Of a stretch of 64,000 bases of DNA, positions 33,632-42,095 are shown piece by piece. The stretch covers positions 1-64,000 of the forward strand of contig JAWOBX010000043.1 in the NCBI GenBank assembly GCA_046484125.1. The letters are read 5' to 3'. Numbering within the stretch: position 1 is the stretch's first letter; each line of letters begins with the position of its first letter. Origin of the DNA: JBGLNL01 sp046484125. GTDB taxonomy: Bacteria > Chloroflexota > Dehalococcoidia > SZUA-161 > SpSt-899. The translations under genes were made by a program, and so were the position numbers. The notes under the pieces were generated by a model. That model searched no databases. It was not told where the DNA came from and saw nothing but the letters and a program-made list of their open reading frames with translations.

Positions 33632-34444
33632 ATGAAGAACGTTGTTTTACACAGGAGTCCAAGGGTAAAAAAGCCCGTCATGCTGGCTGTATGGCCCGGA
33701 GTAAGCGACGTTGCTCTGGAAGTAGGCAACTATCTGCTGGACAGGCTGGATGCCGCGGAGTTCGCCGAGATCGAGCCGTTGAACTTTTTTACCCCGGTCG
33801 GGATAACGGTTCATGATAACGTATTACAGGCACCTGTTTTCCCTGAGAACAAGTTCTACCTGATAAAAAGACCGGAAGCCAAAAATGATTTAATAATATT
33901 CTACGCGGAGGCTCAGCCGGATCAAAATCACTACGATCTGGCAAAGGTTGTTCTGGACGTGGCGGAGAGGTTCAGGGTGAAGCGGATATATACTTGTGCC
34001 GCTGCCCTGGTACAGCACAACGTCGAGAAGTCGCGAGTTCTGGCGGCGGCTACGGATGCGAAGCTGATTGAAGAAGTGAAAAAGTACGATGTTTCACTGG
34101 TGGGTGAATTTCAGATCAGGGGTCTTAACGGATTACTGCTTGGGGCTGCCAGGGAGAGGGGTATTGAGGGAATTTGCATTCTTGGAGAAACGGCGCAATA
34201 TGCAGCGGAGCTTCCCAATCCCATTGCCGCCAGTGCCATTCTCAAAACACTTACACGGATTTTTAATCTGCAAATAGATCTCTCTGAAATAGAGAGAGAT
34301 GCCAGGCAGATGGCAGAGGAGATTAAAACGCTATCCCAGGAATTCATGGCGAAATACATCAGCCATTTTACTCAGCCCATTTGGGAACGTAATCCGCGAA
34401 ACGAATATGAAGATGATGATGAAGACGATGATGAAGATGAATAG
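33632..34444 (+). CDS. PAC2 family protein with acidic C-terminal tail
   Basis: A 270-aa member of the PAC2 (proteasome-assembly-chaperone-2-like) family, seen as VMLAVWPGVSDVALEVGNYLLDRL near the N-terminus, IYTCAAALVQHN, and GLNGLLLGAARERGIEGICILGET. Bacterial PAC2 proteins have no settled function. The C-terminus ends in a run of Asp and Glu (about 258-270). It is 26 nt upstream of hflK on the same strand, so it may be co-expressed with the membrane protease modulators. Confidence 0.85.
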   Translation: MKNVVLHRSPRVKKPVMLAVWPGVSDVALEVGNYLLDRLDAAEFAEIEPLNFFTPVGITVHDNVLQAPVFPENKFYLIKRPEAKNDLIIFYAEAQPDQNHYDLAKVVLDVAERFRVKRIYTCAAALVQHNVEKSRVLAAATDAKLIEEVKKYDVSLVGEFQIRGLNGLLLGAARERGIEGICILGETAQYAAELPNPIAASAILKTLTRIFNLQIDLSEIERDARQMAEEIKTLSQEFMAKYISHFTQPIWERNPRNEYEDDDEDDDEDE

Positions 34445-34470
34445 GTGGGATGTAAAAGAGGAGGTGGAGA

Positions 34471-35871
34471 ATGGCCAGATCGCCGGGCGGGCCCGGAACT
34501 GAGTTTTCATGGGAAGAGATATGGGAAAGACTAACCGGTAAATACTCCACTTCAGGCAAGAAACCATTCAGAAAAGGGCCTGTCCTTGGGGCGTTGGCAG
34601 GAATAGCAATTGCCATATGGTTACTAACTGGAATATACACGGTTAGCCCCGGCGAAGTGGCGGTGGTTAAACGGTTCGGAAGCCATATTAGAACCGATGG
34701 GCCGGGACTTCACTATCACTTAAGAGGAATCGAATCGTATAATCGGGTAAACCAGGAGCAAATTCGCACTGCCGAAATTGGTTTTCGAACTGTGAGCAGT
34801 GATGAGTTCCGGATAATCCAACCGGAAGCTCGTGTCCTGACCAGTGATGAGAATATTGTTGAGGTTCAGTTAGTAGTCCAGTACAGGGTAAGTGATGCGG
34901 ATGATTACGTGTTCAACGTGATTGACCCTGAGACAGCTCTTCATGATGCCGCTGAGGTGGCGATGAGGAGCGTGGTTGGGGATCATACGATAGACTACGT
35001 CATGATCGAAGGAAGAGGTGTGTGGCCGTCAGAGGCAATGACTTACCTTCAGCAATTGCTCGATGATTATGGTTCAGGGTTGCTGGTTACCAACCTGAAA
35101 CTGCAATACGCGGGACCGCCAGATGATGTCAGGGATGCATTCGATGAGGTGCAGGCGGCAAGGGAGGACAAACAGACGTTAATAAGACAGGCTGAGGGTT
35201 ATGCGGCTGACATTGTTCCAAGGGCGCGGGGTGAGGCGCAGAAAATCGTGCTGCAGGCAAACGCTTATAAAGAGCAAAGGGTTCTGAAGGCGGAGGGCGA
35301 CGCCGCGAAATTCCTTTCGGTTTTAAAGGCACACGAAGTTACCGCGGCCTTCCAGGCTCTGGCCGGGGGTGGAATTACCGAAGCCGAAGAGGCACTCTCC
35401 CAAGTCGGGATATTTGAGGTAACCTCTGGCGATATGTCGACTGATATAGCGGTTGAAGAGATTATCGAGGAGGTTATAAAGGAAGGGACTGAGAACGGGG
35501 TGAGCATAGAGGTGGATGAGGTTTCGACTATGACCAGGGATAACCTGTATTTAATCATGAAGGATCTCGGTGTTACCGACGGCATATCAGAGGCAGCCGA
35601 ATTGACGGGGAAGAAGCTTATCTCCGCTCTGGATAAGTTGAATCTGGCCGAGGAGTATCAGGAAGCTTACGACGAAGCGATCAAGTTGACAAAGGAAAGG
35701 TTGTACCTCGAAACCATGCAGGAGGTGTTGCCGGCAACCGAGAAATACATACTTGATTCCAGTACCACCGGCAGCATCCTGCCCTTCCTGCCTCTCGGTG
35801 AAATGGTCAATATACCGGAGCTGAACAGCGTTGCCAGCGGAACAGGGCAGGCATCGGAGGGGCGGCAATGA
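34471..35871 (+). CDS. hflK: FtsH protease modulator HflK with internal insertion
   Basis: A 466-aa SPFH-family protein: short cytoplasmic N-terminus, membrane helix (~37-54), YTVSPGEVAVVKRFG at the start of the band-7 domain and a long helical region with DAFDEVQAAREDKQTLIRQAEGYA. After FLSVLKAHE (~289) relatives go almost directly to the KERLYLETMQEVLPATEKYI segment, which here starts at ~408. About 115 residues (~290-405), including Glu-rich helices and a DLGVTDGISEAAELTG-type segment, are inserted. It overlaps hflC by 4 nt. Confidence 0.93.
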   Translation: MARSPGGPGTEFSWEEIWERLTGKYSTSGKKPFRKGPVLGALAGIAIAIWLLTGIYTVSPGEVAVVKRFGSHIRTDGPGLHYHLRGIESYNRVNQEQIRTAEIGFRTVSSDEFRIIQPEARVLTSDENIVEVQLVVQYRVSDADDYVFNVIDPETALHDAAEVAMRSVVGDHTIDYVMIEGRGVWPSEAMTYLQQLLDDYGSGLLVTNLKLQYAGPPDDVRDAFDEVQAAREDKQTLIRQAEGYAADIVPRARGEAQKIVLQANAYKEQRVLKAEGDAAKFLSVLKAHEVTAAFQALAGGGITEAEEALSQVGIFEVTSGDMSTDIAVEEIIEEVIKEGTENGVSIEVDEVSTMTRDNLYLIMKDLGVTDGISEAAELTGKKLISALDKLNLAEEYQEAYDEAIKLTKERLYLETMQEVLPATEKYILDSSTTGSILPFLPLGEMVNIPELNSVASGTGQASEGRQ

Positions 35872-36737
35872 AAAAGATAGCAGTCATCGCGGCCGTTGCG
35901 ATATTCCTTCTCGTGGTCCTTTTCCAGAGCTTCTATACGGTCGATGAGACGGAGCAGGTAATAATTTTACAGATGGGTGAGTATAAGAAAACCGTGGATA
36001 AGCCCGGTCTTCATGCAAAGTTACCTTTCGTTCAGACCCCGAAAAGCCTTGACAAGAGGGTCATTAAGAGCGACGCTCCGTCGACAGGCTATTTGACGCT
36101 GGATAAAAAGAACGTGGAAATCGATCACCTCACCAGATGGAGAATCACCGAACCAGTTACTTTCTATAAAAGCATAGGGAGTGAGGAACAAAAGGCGCAT
36201 CAGAGAATAAACGCGGTCGTTGTTTCTGAGCTCAGGGATGAGCTCGCCTCGTTCGACCTGGTAGACATAATCTCTATACATCGAGAGGCGATTATGGACG
36301 AGGTGACCGAGCGCACCGCACAGAAGGTAATTGAGTTTGGGGTTGACGTGATCGATGTCAGAATAAAGCGGACGGAATTACCTGAGAACGTAGAGGATAA
36401 TGTATTCGCGCGGATGAGGGCGGAACGTGAGAGAGAGGCTAAAAAGTACAGGGCTGAGGGTGAAGAGCTGGCCCTGGAAACGGAGGCCGAAGCTGACAGG
36501 CAGGCCACCGTAATAATGGCCCAGGCTTACAGGCATGAGCAATCGCTGAAAGGGCAGGGGGATGGCATGGCTGCTTCGGTGTACGCTGCCGCTTATGAGC
36601 AGGCACCATCTTTTTACAGCTTGATGCGGGCTCTCGAAGTCTACACCGCTATAATGGATGAGCAGACAACCCTGGTGCTCAGCACGCAGTCTGATTTACT
36701 GAAATATCTTACGGATATTGAACCGGAAGAGGAATAG
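35868..36737 (+). CDS. hflC: FtsH protease modulator HflC
   Basis: A 289-aa SPFH-family partner of HflK. It has an N-terminal membrane helix (~4-22), YTVDETEQVIILQMGEYK, the band-7 domain, and the helical region with ENVEDNVFARMRAEREREAKKYRAEGEE and LRALEVYTAIMDEQTTLVLS. HflK and HflC form a large membrane cage around FtsH; ftsH is not nearby. The ATGA overlap with hflK indicates translational coupling. Confidence 0.95.
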   Translation: MKKIAVIAAVAIFLLVVLFQSFYTVDETEQVIILQMGEYKKTVDKPGLHAKLPFVQTPKSLDKRVIKSDAPSTGYLTLDKKNVEIDHLTRWRITEPVTFYKSIGSEEQKAHQRINAVVVSELRDELASFDLVDIISIHREAIMDEVTERTAQKVIEFGVDVIDVRIKRTELPENVEDNVFARMRAEREREAKKYRAEGEELALETEAEADRQATVIMAQAYRHEQSLKGQGDGMAASVYAAAYEQAPSFYSLMRALEVYTAIMDEQTTLVLSTQSDLLKYLTDIEPEEE

Positions 36738-36757
36738 GGGCCCGTCGCGATGTGCTC

Positions 36758-37603
36758 CTACTTCACTTTTATCTGCAGGTAAAGGTCTCCTGGCTGGAGG
36801 CCGGATTTACCCATACCTGTCAGCCTGATCTTTTTACCGGGCGACATACCTGGCGGGATTATGACCTCGATTGTTTTGGTTCCTTTGCCACTGTTGTAAC
36901 GAATACGTTTGGAGCATCCCAGTTTCACCTCATCAGCGCTGATCTCGACGGTCTTGTATATATCCTCACCCTTCGATGGCATATCGAGGTCGATGCCGAA
37001 GGCCTTCTTCAAGGTGAATTTGCCAAGCTTCCGTACGGCTTTTGCCAGCAACCTTTCGGCGAAATTCGGTTTTCGCACTGTTACTTGAGCGCCGGTAGAG
37101 CCGGGACGCCCTTGCGCTCTCCCGGCATTACGGCTGGAAAAATCGGGCTTTTTCGCGCCACCAGTACTACTGCCGGTCCGGTAAAAGCGTGCTTCGCCGT
37201 AAGAGTATTTACCTGAAAACAGGTCGCTGAACAAATCATCGTCAAAGCGGAGGCCCATATGGCCGAACATGCGCTCCAGGTCGGCAAATAACTGCCTCGC
37301 CAAGTCAGGGTCGACATACGCCTCATTGAAGGAATAAGCTCCGGCACGGCCATATCGGTTTCCAAAACCGAAGCCGGTTTGAGAATAATCCCCTCGGATA
37401 AAGGCGTCGTACTCCTGCCTGTGCTTCGGATCGCAGAGGACGCTGTAAGCCTCGTTTATCTGTTTGAACTTCTCAGACGCTTCACTCTCATTTCCGGGGT
37501 TGCGGTCCGGATGATGCTTAAAGGCAAGCTTCCTGAAGGAACTGCGAATTTCCTCCGCGCTGGCGTCACGGCTGACTCCCAGTATATCGTAATAATCTCT
37601 CAT
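36758..37603 (-). CDS. J-domain co-chaperone (CbpA/DnaJ-like)
   Basis: A 281-aa protein with an N-terminal J domain (1-70, with HPDRN) that stimulates DnaK. A Gly/Arg-rich middle follows, then a single DnaJ C-terminal substrate-binding beta domain (TVEISADEVKLGC, IEVIIPPGMSPGKKIRLTGMG, GDLYLQIKVK). There is no zinc finger and only part of the second beta domain, so it is shorter than DnaJ or CbpA. Convergent with hflC; 2 nt after the antiporter gene. Confidence 0.85.
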   Translation of the reverse strand: MRDYYDILGVSRDASAEEIRSSFRKLAFKHHPDRNPGNESEASEKFKQINEAYSVLCDPKHRQEYDAFIRGDYSQTGFGFGNRYGRAGAYSFNEAYVDPDLARQLFADLERMFGHMGLRFDDDLFSDLFSGKYSYGEARFYRTGSSTGGAKKPDFSSRNAGRAQGRPGSTGAQVTVRKPNFAERLLAKAVRKLGKFTLKKAFGIDLDMPSKGEDIYKTVEISADEVKLGCSKRIRYNSGKGTKTIEVIIPPGMSPGKKIRLTGMGKSGLQPGDLYLQIKVK

Positions 37604-37605
37604 TT

Positions 37606-39300
37606 TTAGGATTCCTCTTCACGCAGCCGGTTGACGATGTAACGTATCTCCTGCGAATCCAAACCGAAGCGATGAAGCGTATGGCGAACAATTTCAAGTC
37701 CGGCCTCTACATCCGGATGAACCAGTTGGGCGGCGCCCATTTCCTTCAGCGTGATTCTGGCTTCTTCCCCGTGCACACGAGCCAGTATATCAAGTCTGTG
37801 GTTAATCTCAAGCGCGTTCCTTATCACCAGGCTGGCCGACATAAGGTCGGGGAATGCTATAACGAGGATCCGAGCCTTCTCGAGTCTGGCCGCCGCCAGA
37901 ACCTCAGGCTGGCTGGCGTCACCGAAGATGCAGGGGGTCCCCTTCTTGCGAGCTTCGCCTATCACCAGCGGATCGATGTCAATTATCACGTATGAAAATC
38001 CGCGTTGCTGAAGGACTATCCCCAGTTTTCTCGCTGTGTCACCATATCCGCAGATAACCACATGATTAGAAAGCTTCCCGTCTCCATGGGCCGATTCCTG
38101 ATCCTCTTCACCGGTTAAAAGCGGGACGACTCTCTTGCCGCTCGTCATCCGATAATAGCTCCATGAAGTCAGCCCTATGGCAAAGGGCGTCAATAATATT
38201 GTGATAAAAGCGACACTTAGTGTCAAAGAATAAAGCTCGTTGGAGATCAGGGATTCTTCCAGGGCAAGGGCGGCCAGAATGAAACTGAACTCACCTATCT
38301 GGAACAGCCCACTGCCGACAAACAAATTGGTTTTGGCGGTATTGCCGAAAGCCCGGGGGACAATAGCCGAGATGAGGAACTTGCCGACGACAACCACCGA
38401 AACAGCTATACCGACTTTCTCAGGGTTTTCCAGTATAAATTCAGGATCTGCCAGCATGCCCAGAGAGGCGAAGAAAAGTACCGCGAATATATCGCGAAGG
38501 GGGCGTATATCAGCCATTGTCTGGTATGAGAATTCCGATTCGCTCACGAGTAGACCGGCCAGGAACGCGCCGAGCGCTATTGAAAGTCCGAACTGGTCTG
38601 CTGCGTAGCTGGCTCCGAAAATCAGCGACACAACAGCAATGAGGAACAGCTCCCGCGAGCGCCCTCCGGCGACTGTTTTCATGAACCAGGGAAAGCCCCA
38701 CAAACCCAGAACAACGGTGACTCCGAGAAATACTATCGCTTTAAGAATTGCCCATCCAACCCCCTCCATTAGTTCCGAGCCGCTACTGCCCAGAGCAGGG
38801 AGTATGGCCATCATGGGTACTACGCTGAGGTCCTGAACAAGAAGTATTCCCGTCATTATCTTGCCGTGGGGGCTGCCGAGCTCACCTCGGTCCATAAGGG
38901 ATTTCAGCACGATAATGGTGCTGCTTAATGAGATGAAGAAGGCAAATATAACTGCTTCATTGGAAGGATAATGGAGCCCCCACGCCAGTAAGTATCCAAT
39001 TATTCCAGTACCGATTATCTGCAGGATGCCACCGCCGGTGGCTACCAGACCGATTTTTTTCAGCGTGCGGAAGGAAAACTCGATACCAAGGGTGAACATC
39101 AGGAACACAACCCCGATGGTGGCCAGAGTTTCAACCTCTTCAGTATCGGCAACCAGTCCTGTGACGTTGGGACCGATAATGATCCCGGTGAGAAGATAGC
39201 CGAGGATTACAGGCAGTTTCAGGCGCTGGGCGATTATCCCGCCAACGAGGGCGATGCCCAGAACGACCGCCATGCTGGTGATGAGTGAAATATCTTCCAT
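37606..39300 (-). CDS. CPA2 monovalent cation:proton antiporter with TrkA-N domain (KefB-like)
   Basis: A 564-aa transporter: about 12-13 membrane segments (1-~390) of the Na+/H+ exchanger type beginning MEDISLITSMAVVLGIALVGG, then a cytoplasmic RCK/TrkA-N domain (~420-540) with the nucleotide-binding VVICGYGDTARKLG. It probably exchanges K+ or Na+ for protons under nucleotide control. ATG at 39300 starts the first helix; upstream in-frame sequence overlaps a repeat and is ignored. A TATAAT (minus strand, 39322-39327) gives a very short leader without a Shine-Dalgarno. Confidence 0.9.
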   Translation of the reverse strand: MEDISLITSMAVVLGIALVGGIIAQRLKLPVILGYLLTGIIIGPNVTGLVADTEEVETLATIGVVFLMFTLGIEFSFRTLKKIGLVATGGGILQIIGTGIIGYLLAWGLHYPSNEAVIFAFFISLSSTIIVLKSLMDRGELGSPHGKIMTGILLVQDLSVVPMMAILPALGSSGSELMEGVGWAILKAIVFLGVTVVLGLWGFPWFMKTVAGGRSRELFLIAVVSLIFGASYAADQFGLSIALGAFLAGLLVSESEFSYQTMADIRPLRDIFAVLFFASLGMLADPEFILENPEKVGIAVSVVVVGKFLISAIVPRAFGNTAKTNLFVGSGLFQIGEFSFILAALALEESLISNELYSLTLSVAFITILLTPFAIGLTSWSYYRMTSGKRVVPLLTGEEDQESAHGDGKLSNHVVICGYGDTARKLGIVLQQRGFSYVIIDIDPLVIGEARKKGTPCIFGDASQPEVLAAARLEKARILVIAFPDLMSASLVIRNALEINHRLDILARVHGEEARITLKEMGAAQLVHPDVEAGLEIVRHTLHRFGLDSQEIRYIVNRLREEES

Positions 39301-39435
39301 TTTTTTAAATTGTCTGCTCAAATTATAAGATATCTGCACTCTATAAGTACAGTGAAGCATGTCCCAAAAAACAGCGATTGGAACCTTCGTGGGGTTGCCT
39401 CCTGTCAATCTCCGTTTCCCGTCTCCGGATGGCCT

Positions 39436-39542
39436 TACTGTAAAAAGGTGCAGGAGATGACTCCTGCCGGGGGTTTTGGGGGTGGCCCCCAACACAAACT
39501 TCCCCCAAGATTGGGGGATCAAAGGGGGTTGATTTGAGGTTT
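39436..39542 (+). repeat. Dispersed repeat copy
   Basis: A clear copy: ccttactgtaaaaaggtg start, gatgactcctgccgggggttttggggg, a ccccaacacaaac segment, the hairpin tcccccaagattggggga and the ggggttgatttgagg end. It lies between the antiporter and amidohydrolase promoters. Confidence 0.8.
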
Positions 39543-39577
39543 TTTGCAGGAACACCAGTTACTATTGGCAGTGTTAA

Positions 39578-39607
39578 TTGACCATAACTGATCCGGATTG
39601 CTATAAT
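39578..39607 (+). promoter_or_regulatory. Promoter of the amidohydrolase gene (probably leaderless)
   Basis: TTGACC (39578-39583) and a perfect TATAAT (39602-39607) are 18 nt apart. The ATG follows 7 nt after the -10, so the mRNA should begin at or beside the start codon; no Shine-Dalgarno is present. Confidence 0.75.
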
Positions 39608-39614
39608 TCCAGCG

Positions 39615-40454
39615 ATGATAGTTGACTTCCACACTCATATTGTCCCTCCTCAGATGAAAGAGCGGCGCGATGAATTGATACACCAGGATACCTGCCTGGG
39701 TGCCCTGTATGCCGATCCGAGAGTAAGTATGGCAACGGCGGATGAGCTTATCGAGAGCATGGATCGTGATGGAATTGATATATCGGTGGCGGTAAATATG
39801 GGGTGGTCGAGCCTTGAGCTTTGCAGGCGAACCAATGATTATATCATCGAATCGACTAGCAAGTATCGGGGAAGGATACTTGGATTCTGCATGGTCAATC
39901 CAAAATGGAAAGAGGCCGCGGCCGAGATTGAGCGATGCGCCTCCGGTGGCATTCTTGGTATTGGCGAACTTATGCCTCATCTCCAGGAATTTGATATTGG
40001 AGACAGGGATGTGATGGAACCGGTTATGGAGACGGCCCGCGCCAGAAACTTGATGGTTATGACCCATTCGTCGGAGCCGGTGGGACATGTTTATGCCGGC
40101 AAGGGCGATGTTGTGCCGGGCGCGCTCTACAGGCTGATCGATGGTTTTCAGGATATCAGGATCGTGTGTGCTCATTGGGGTGGGGGGTTACCCTTTTACG
40201 CGTTAATGCCGGAGGTTGAGAGGGCGATGCAGAACGTATATTTCGATACGGCGGCCTCACCCTTCCTCTATAAGTATCAGATTTTCCAGCATGTTTCCGA
40301 GATATTCGGGGATGAAAAAATACTTTTTGGAAGCGACTTTCCCCTGATCACCCAGCGGAGAATAATCGAAGGCCTGGATAAAGTCCATCTGGACCCCGAT
40401 GGAAAGCGGCGAATTCTGGGTGAGAACGCGTGCAGACTACTTGGTATATCCTGA
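39615..40454 (+). CDS. Amidohydrolase-2 family metal-dependent hydrolase
   Basis: A 279-aa TIM-barrel hydrolase of the amidohydrolase-related (COG2159) type. Metal ligands are seen in VDFHTHIVPP (N-terminal HxH), MTHSSEP, CAHWGGG and the final Asp in LFGSDFPL. Relatives hydrolyse or decarboxylate small acids; the substrate is unknown. Its stop overlaps the thpR start by one base (TGATG). Confidence 0.85.
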   Translation: MIVDFHTHIVPPQMKERRDELIHQDTCLGALYADPRVSMATADELIESMDRDGIDISVAVNMGWSSLELCRRTNDYIIESTSKYRGRILGFCMVNPKWKEAAAEIERCASGGILGIGELMPHLQEFDIGDRDVMEPVMETARARNLMVMTHSSEPVGHVYAGKGDVVPGALYRLIDGFQDIRIVCAHWGGGLPFYALMPEVERAMQNVYFDTAASPFLYKYQIFQHVSEIFGDEKILFGSDFPLITQRRIIEGLDKVHLDPDGKRRILGENACRLLGIS

Positions 40455-41038
40455 TGGCTGAAATACGTTCTTTCATAGCAATTGATATACCGGACGAGGT
40501 CAAAAGCGAGATGGCGCGCTTGATTGACGCGATTAGACCGGGAAGGGAAAAGGATGTGAAGTGGGTGGATCCGAAGAACAGCCACTTGACGCTGAAATTC
40601 CTGGGCAATATCCAGGAGGACCTGATTGTAGAGTTAATAACGGTGCTGCAACACAGCGCACGCGATGTTAAACCTTTCCATCTGGAGCTGGCTGGATTGG
40701 GGGCTTTTCCCGGCCTGAAATCCCCACGTGTTGCCTGGGTTGGTGTCGGAGGTGATCTGGATGAGCTGAAAAGGCTGCAAAAGGGGATCGAGGTAAATCT
40801 GATGCCACTGGGCTTCAGTGAAGAACGGAAGGCGTTTTCCGCACATATTACGCTGGGAAGAACACGTGATAGAATAACTTCCAGCGGGCGTGCTGAGTTA
40901 GGCGAAGCTATATCGAAAGCAGGTTACCAGCGCGGTGTGCCGTTTACAATCGACAGCTTCGGTCTTTTCAAAAGTACCCTCACTAAAACAGGGCCGATAT
41001 ATGAAAAAATGGGAACAATTGTCCTTGACACAGGATGA
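40454..41038 (+). CDS. thpR: RNA 2',3'-cyclic phosphodiesterase
   Basis: A 194-aa 2H-phosphoesterase with the two HxTx motifs in SHLTLKFLG (~40-48) and AHITLGRTRD (~127-136). Enzymes of this family open 2',3'-cyclic phosphates on RNA ends. ATG at 40454 (MAEIRSFIAID) matches the family start and is coupled to the amidohydrolase stop. The promoter of the next gene lies in its last codons. Confidence 0.93.
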   Translation: MAEIRSFIAIDIPDEVKSEMARLIDAIRPGREKDVKWVDPKNSHLTLKFLGNIQEDLIVELITVLQHSARDVKPFHLELAGLGAFPGLKSPRVAWVGVGGDLDELKRLQKGIEVNLMPLGFSEERKAFSAHITLGRTRDRITSSGRAELGEAISKAGYQRGVPFTIDSFGLFKSTLTKTGPIYEKMGTIVLDTG

Positions 41039-41054
41039 AAAATGGTGATAAATT
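41025..41054 (+). promoter_or_regulatory. Promoter of fmdB-dtd
   Basis: TTGACA (41025-41030, inside the end of thpR) and TAAATT (41049-41054) are separated by 18 nt. The predicted start near 41061 falls at the beginning of the CIRCE element. Confidence 0.72.
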
Positions 41055-41058
41055 ATTT

Positions 41059-41085
41059 TTAGCAGTCTTGATAATAGAGTGCTAA
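41059..41085. promoter_or_regulatory. CIRCE operator (HrcA binding site)
   Basis: TTAGCAGTC, then 9 nt, then GAGTGCTAA. The consensus is TTAGCACTC-N9-GAGTGCTAA, so only one of 18 arm bases differs and the spacer is exact. It lies just after the -10 box, the usual CIRCE position, so HrcA should repress fmdB and dtd in the absence of heat or folding stress. Confidence 0.85.
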
Positions 41086-41120
41086 GGTATTTTCCATAAC
41101 GAGTTAGAGGTGAAATAGAG

Positions 41121-41405
41121 ATGCCGATATACGAGTACAGATGTACTGCCTGTGAATCGTGTTTCGAGATGAAACAGAGTTTTGATGCCGAACCGGTATG
41201 CAGTTGTCCGAAGTGCAATAGTGAGGCCAGGCGGCAGTTCAGGCCGGCCCCGATAATATTCAAGGGAAGTGGTTTCTACGTAACAGATTACGCGCAGGGT
41301 TCCTCCGCCACACTCTCAGGCAAATCCGAGGAGACGAAATCGGAGCCTGTTGTTTCGGCGGCAAAGGAAGCCAAGACGGAGACACAAGCTACGCCGGACG
41401 AATAA
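41121..41405 (+). CDS. FmdB-family zinc-ribbon protein
   Basis: A 94-aa protein starting MPIYEYRCTAC, with the zinc ribbon Cys8-x2-Cys11 and Cys29-x2-Cys32 typical of the FmdB putative regulatory family, and a Ser/Lys/Glu-rich tail. Function in the cell is not established. ATG at 41121 follows agaggtg. Its stop overlaps the dtd start (TAATG). It sits behind a CIRCE operator. Confidence 0.88.
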   Translation: MPIYEYRCTACESCFEMKQSFDAEPVCSCPKCNSEARRQFRPAPIIFKGSGFYVTDYAQGSSATLSGKSEETKSEPVVSAAKEAKTETQATPDE

Positions 41406-41869
41406 TGGAAGCCTTGATACAGCGCGTTTCTAAAGCCTCGGTCGAAGTAGAAGGTAGTTTGATAGGAAGAATTGGACCGGGGCTTTTGCTTTTTATTGGG
41501 GTAGGAAGTAACGATACAATTGAAGACGTTCGCTACATCGCGGATAAGGTTACCGGATTGCGTATATTTTCCGACAAAGAGGGGAAATTCAACCTGTCTG
41601 TTCTTGATACAGGTGGCGAGGTTCTGGTTGTCAGTCAGTTTACCTTACTGGCGGACACCAGAAAGGGCCGCCGCCCTGGTTTCACCAGTGCCGCGCCCCC
41701 GGAGCTGGCGGAGAGCCTGATAGACACATTAACAGGCTTGATACGTGATAATGGTGTGAGAGTTGAGACAGGTAAATTTCAGGCTCACATGATGCTCGAG
41801 ATACACAATGACGGCCCTGTTACCATTCCCATACACAGCTCAGATCGATTAAGACCCCGAAAGACCTGA
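41405..41869 (+). CDS. dtd: D-aminoacyl-tRNA deacylase
   Basis: A 154-aa Dtd that removes D-amino acids (and glycine from tRNA-Ala) from tRNA. The family motifs SQFTLLAD (~78-85) and NDGPVTIPI (~137-145, the GP cross-subunit motif) are present. Translationally coupled to fmdB and so probably under the same heat-shock operator, which ties translation proofreading to proteotoxic stress. Confidence 0.95.
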   Translation: MEALIQRVSKASVEVEGSLIGRIGPGLLLFIGVGSNDTIEDVRYIADKVTGLRIFSDKEGKFNLSVLDTGGEVLVVSQFTLLADTRKGRRPGFTSAAPPELAESLIDTLTGLIRDNGVRVETGKFQAHMMLEIHNDGPVTIPIHSSDRLRPRKT

Positions 41870-41876
41870 AAGTCAT

Positions 41877-41972
41877 AAGGAATCTTTTGAGGCAGGTGGT
41901 GACTCCGGGGGTCTGGGGGTGCCTCCAGATTCAAATTCCCCTGTGTTTGGGTAATTAAAAGGGGTTGATCGG
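41877..41972 (+). repeat. Dispersed repeat copy
   Basis: A copy with aaggaatcttttgaggcaggtggtgact, ccgggggtctgggggtgcctccag, attcaaattcccc and ggggttgatc. It lies between dtd and the fur promoter. The second hairpin is worn (ttcccctgtgtttgggt). Confidence 0.75.
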
Positions 41973-42020
41973 GGTTACCATAAGCAAAATATTCCGCTCC
42001 ATACTTTTCATCAGCACAGT

Positions 42021-42049
42021 TTGAACATAATGGTGTAGTGTGATAATAT
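42021..42049 (+). promoter_or_regulatory. Promoter of fur-feoA-feoB
   Basis: TTGAAC (42021-42026) and TAATAT (42044-42049) are 17 nt apart. The -10 lies inside the Fur-like palindrome, so a bound repressor would block RNA polymerase. Confidence 0.75.
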
Positions 42050-42077
42050 TGCTAATGGTAATCATTTGCAATATTAT
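42043..42077. promoter_or_regulatory. Fur-box-like palindrome
   Basis: A 35-nt near-perfect palindrome: 15-nt arms (ataatattgctaatg and its near complement, one mismatch) around gtaat. The taatggtaatcatt core resembles the gataatgataatcattatc Fur box. It covers the -10 of fur-feoAB, as expected for autoregulated iron uptake. The protein bound could also be Zn- or Mn-specific. Confidence 0.8.
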
Positions 42078-42095
42078 GGTTAAGGGATACTTAAA

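Noticed and set aside
37606..39555. Longer start for the antiporter gene
   Set aside because: The extra N-terminus runs across a promoter and a repeat copy; ATG at 39300 starts the first membrane helix.
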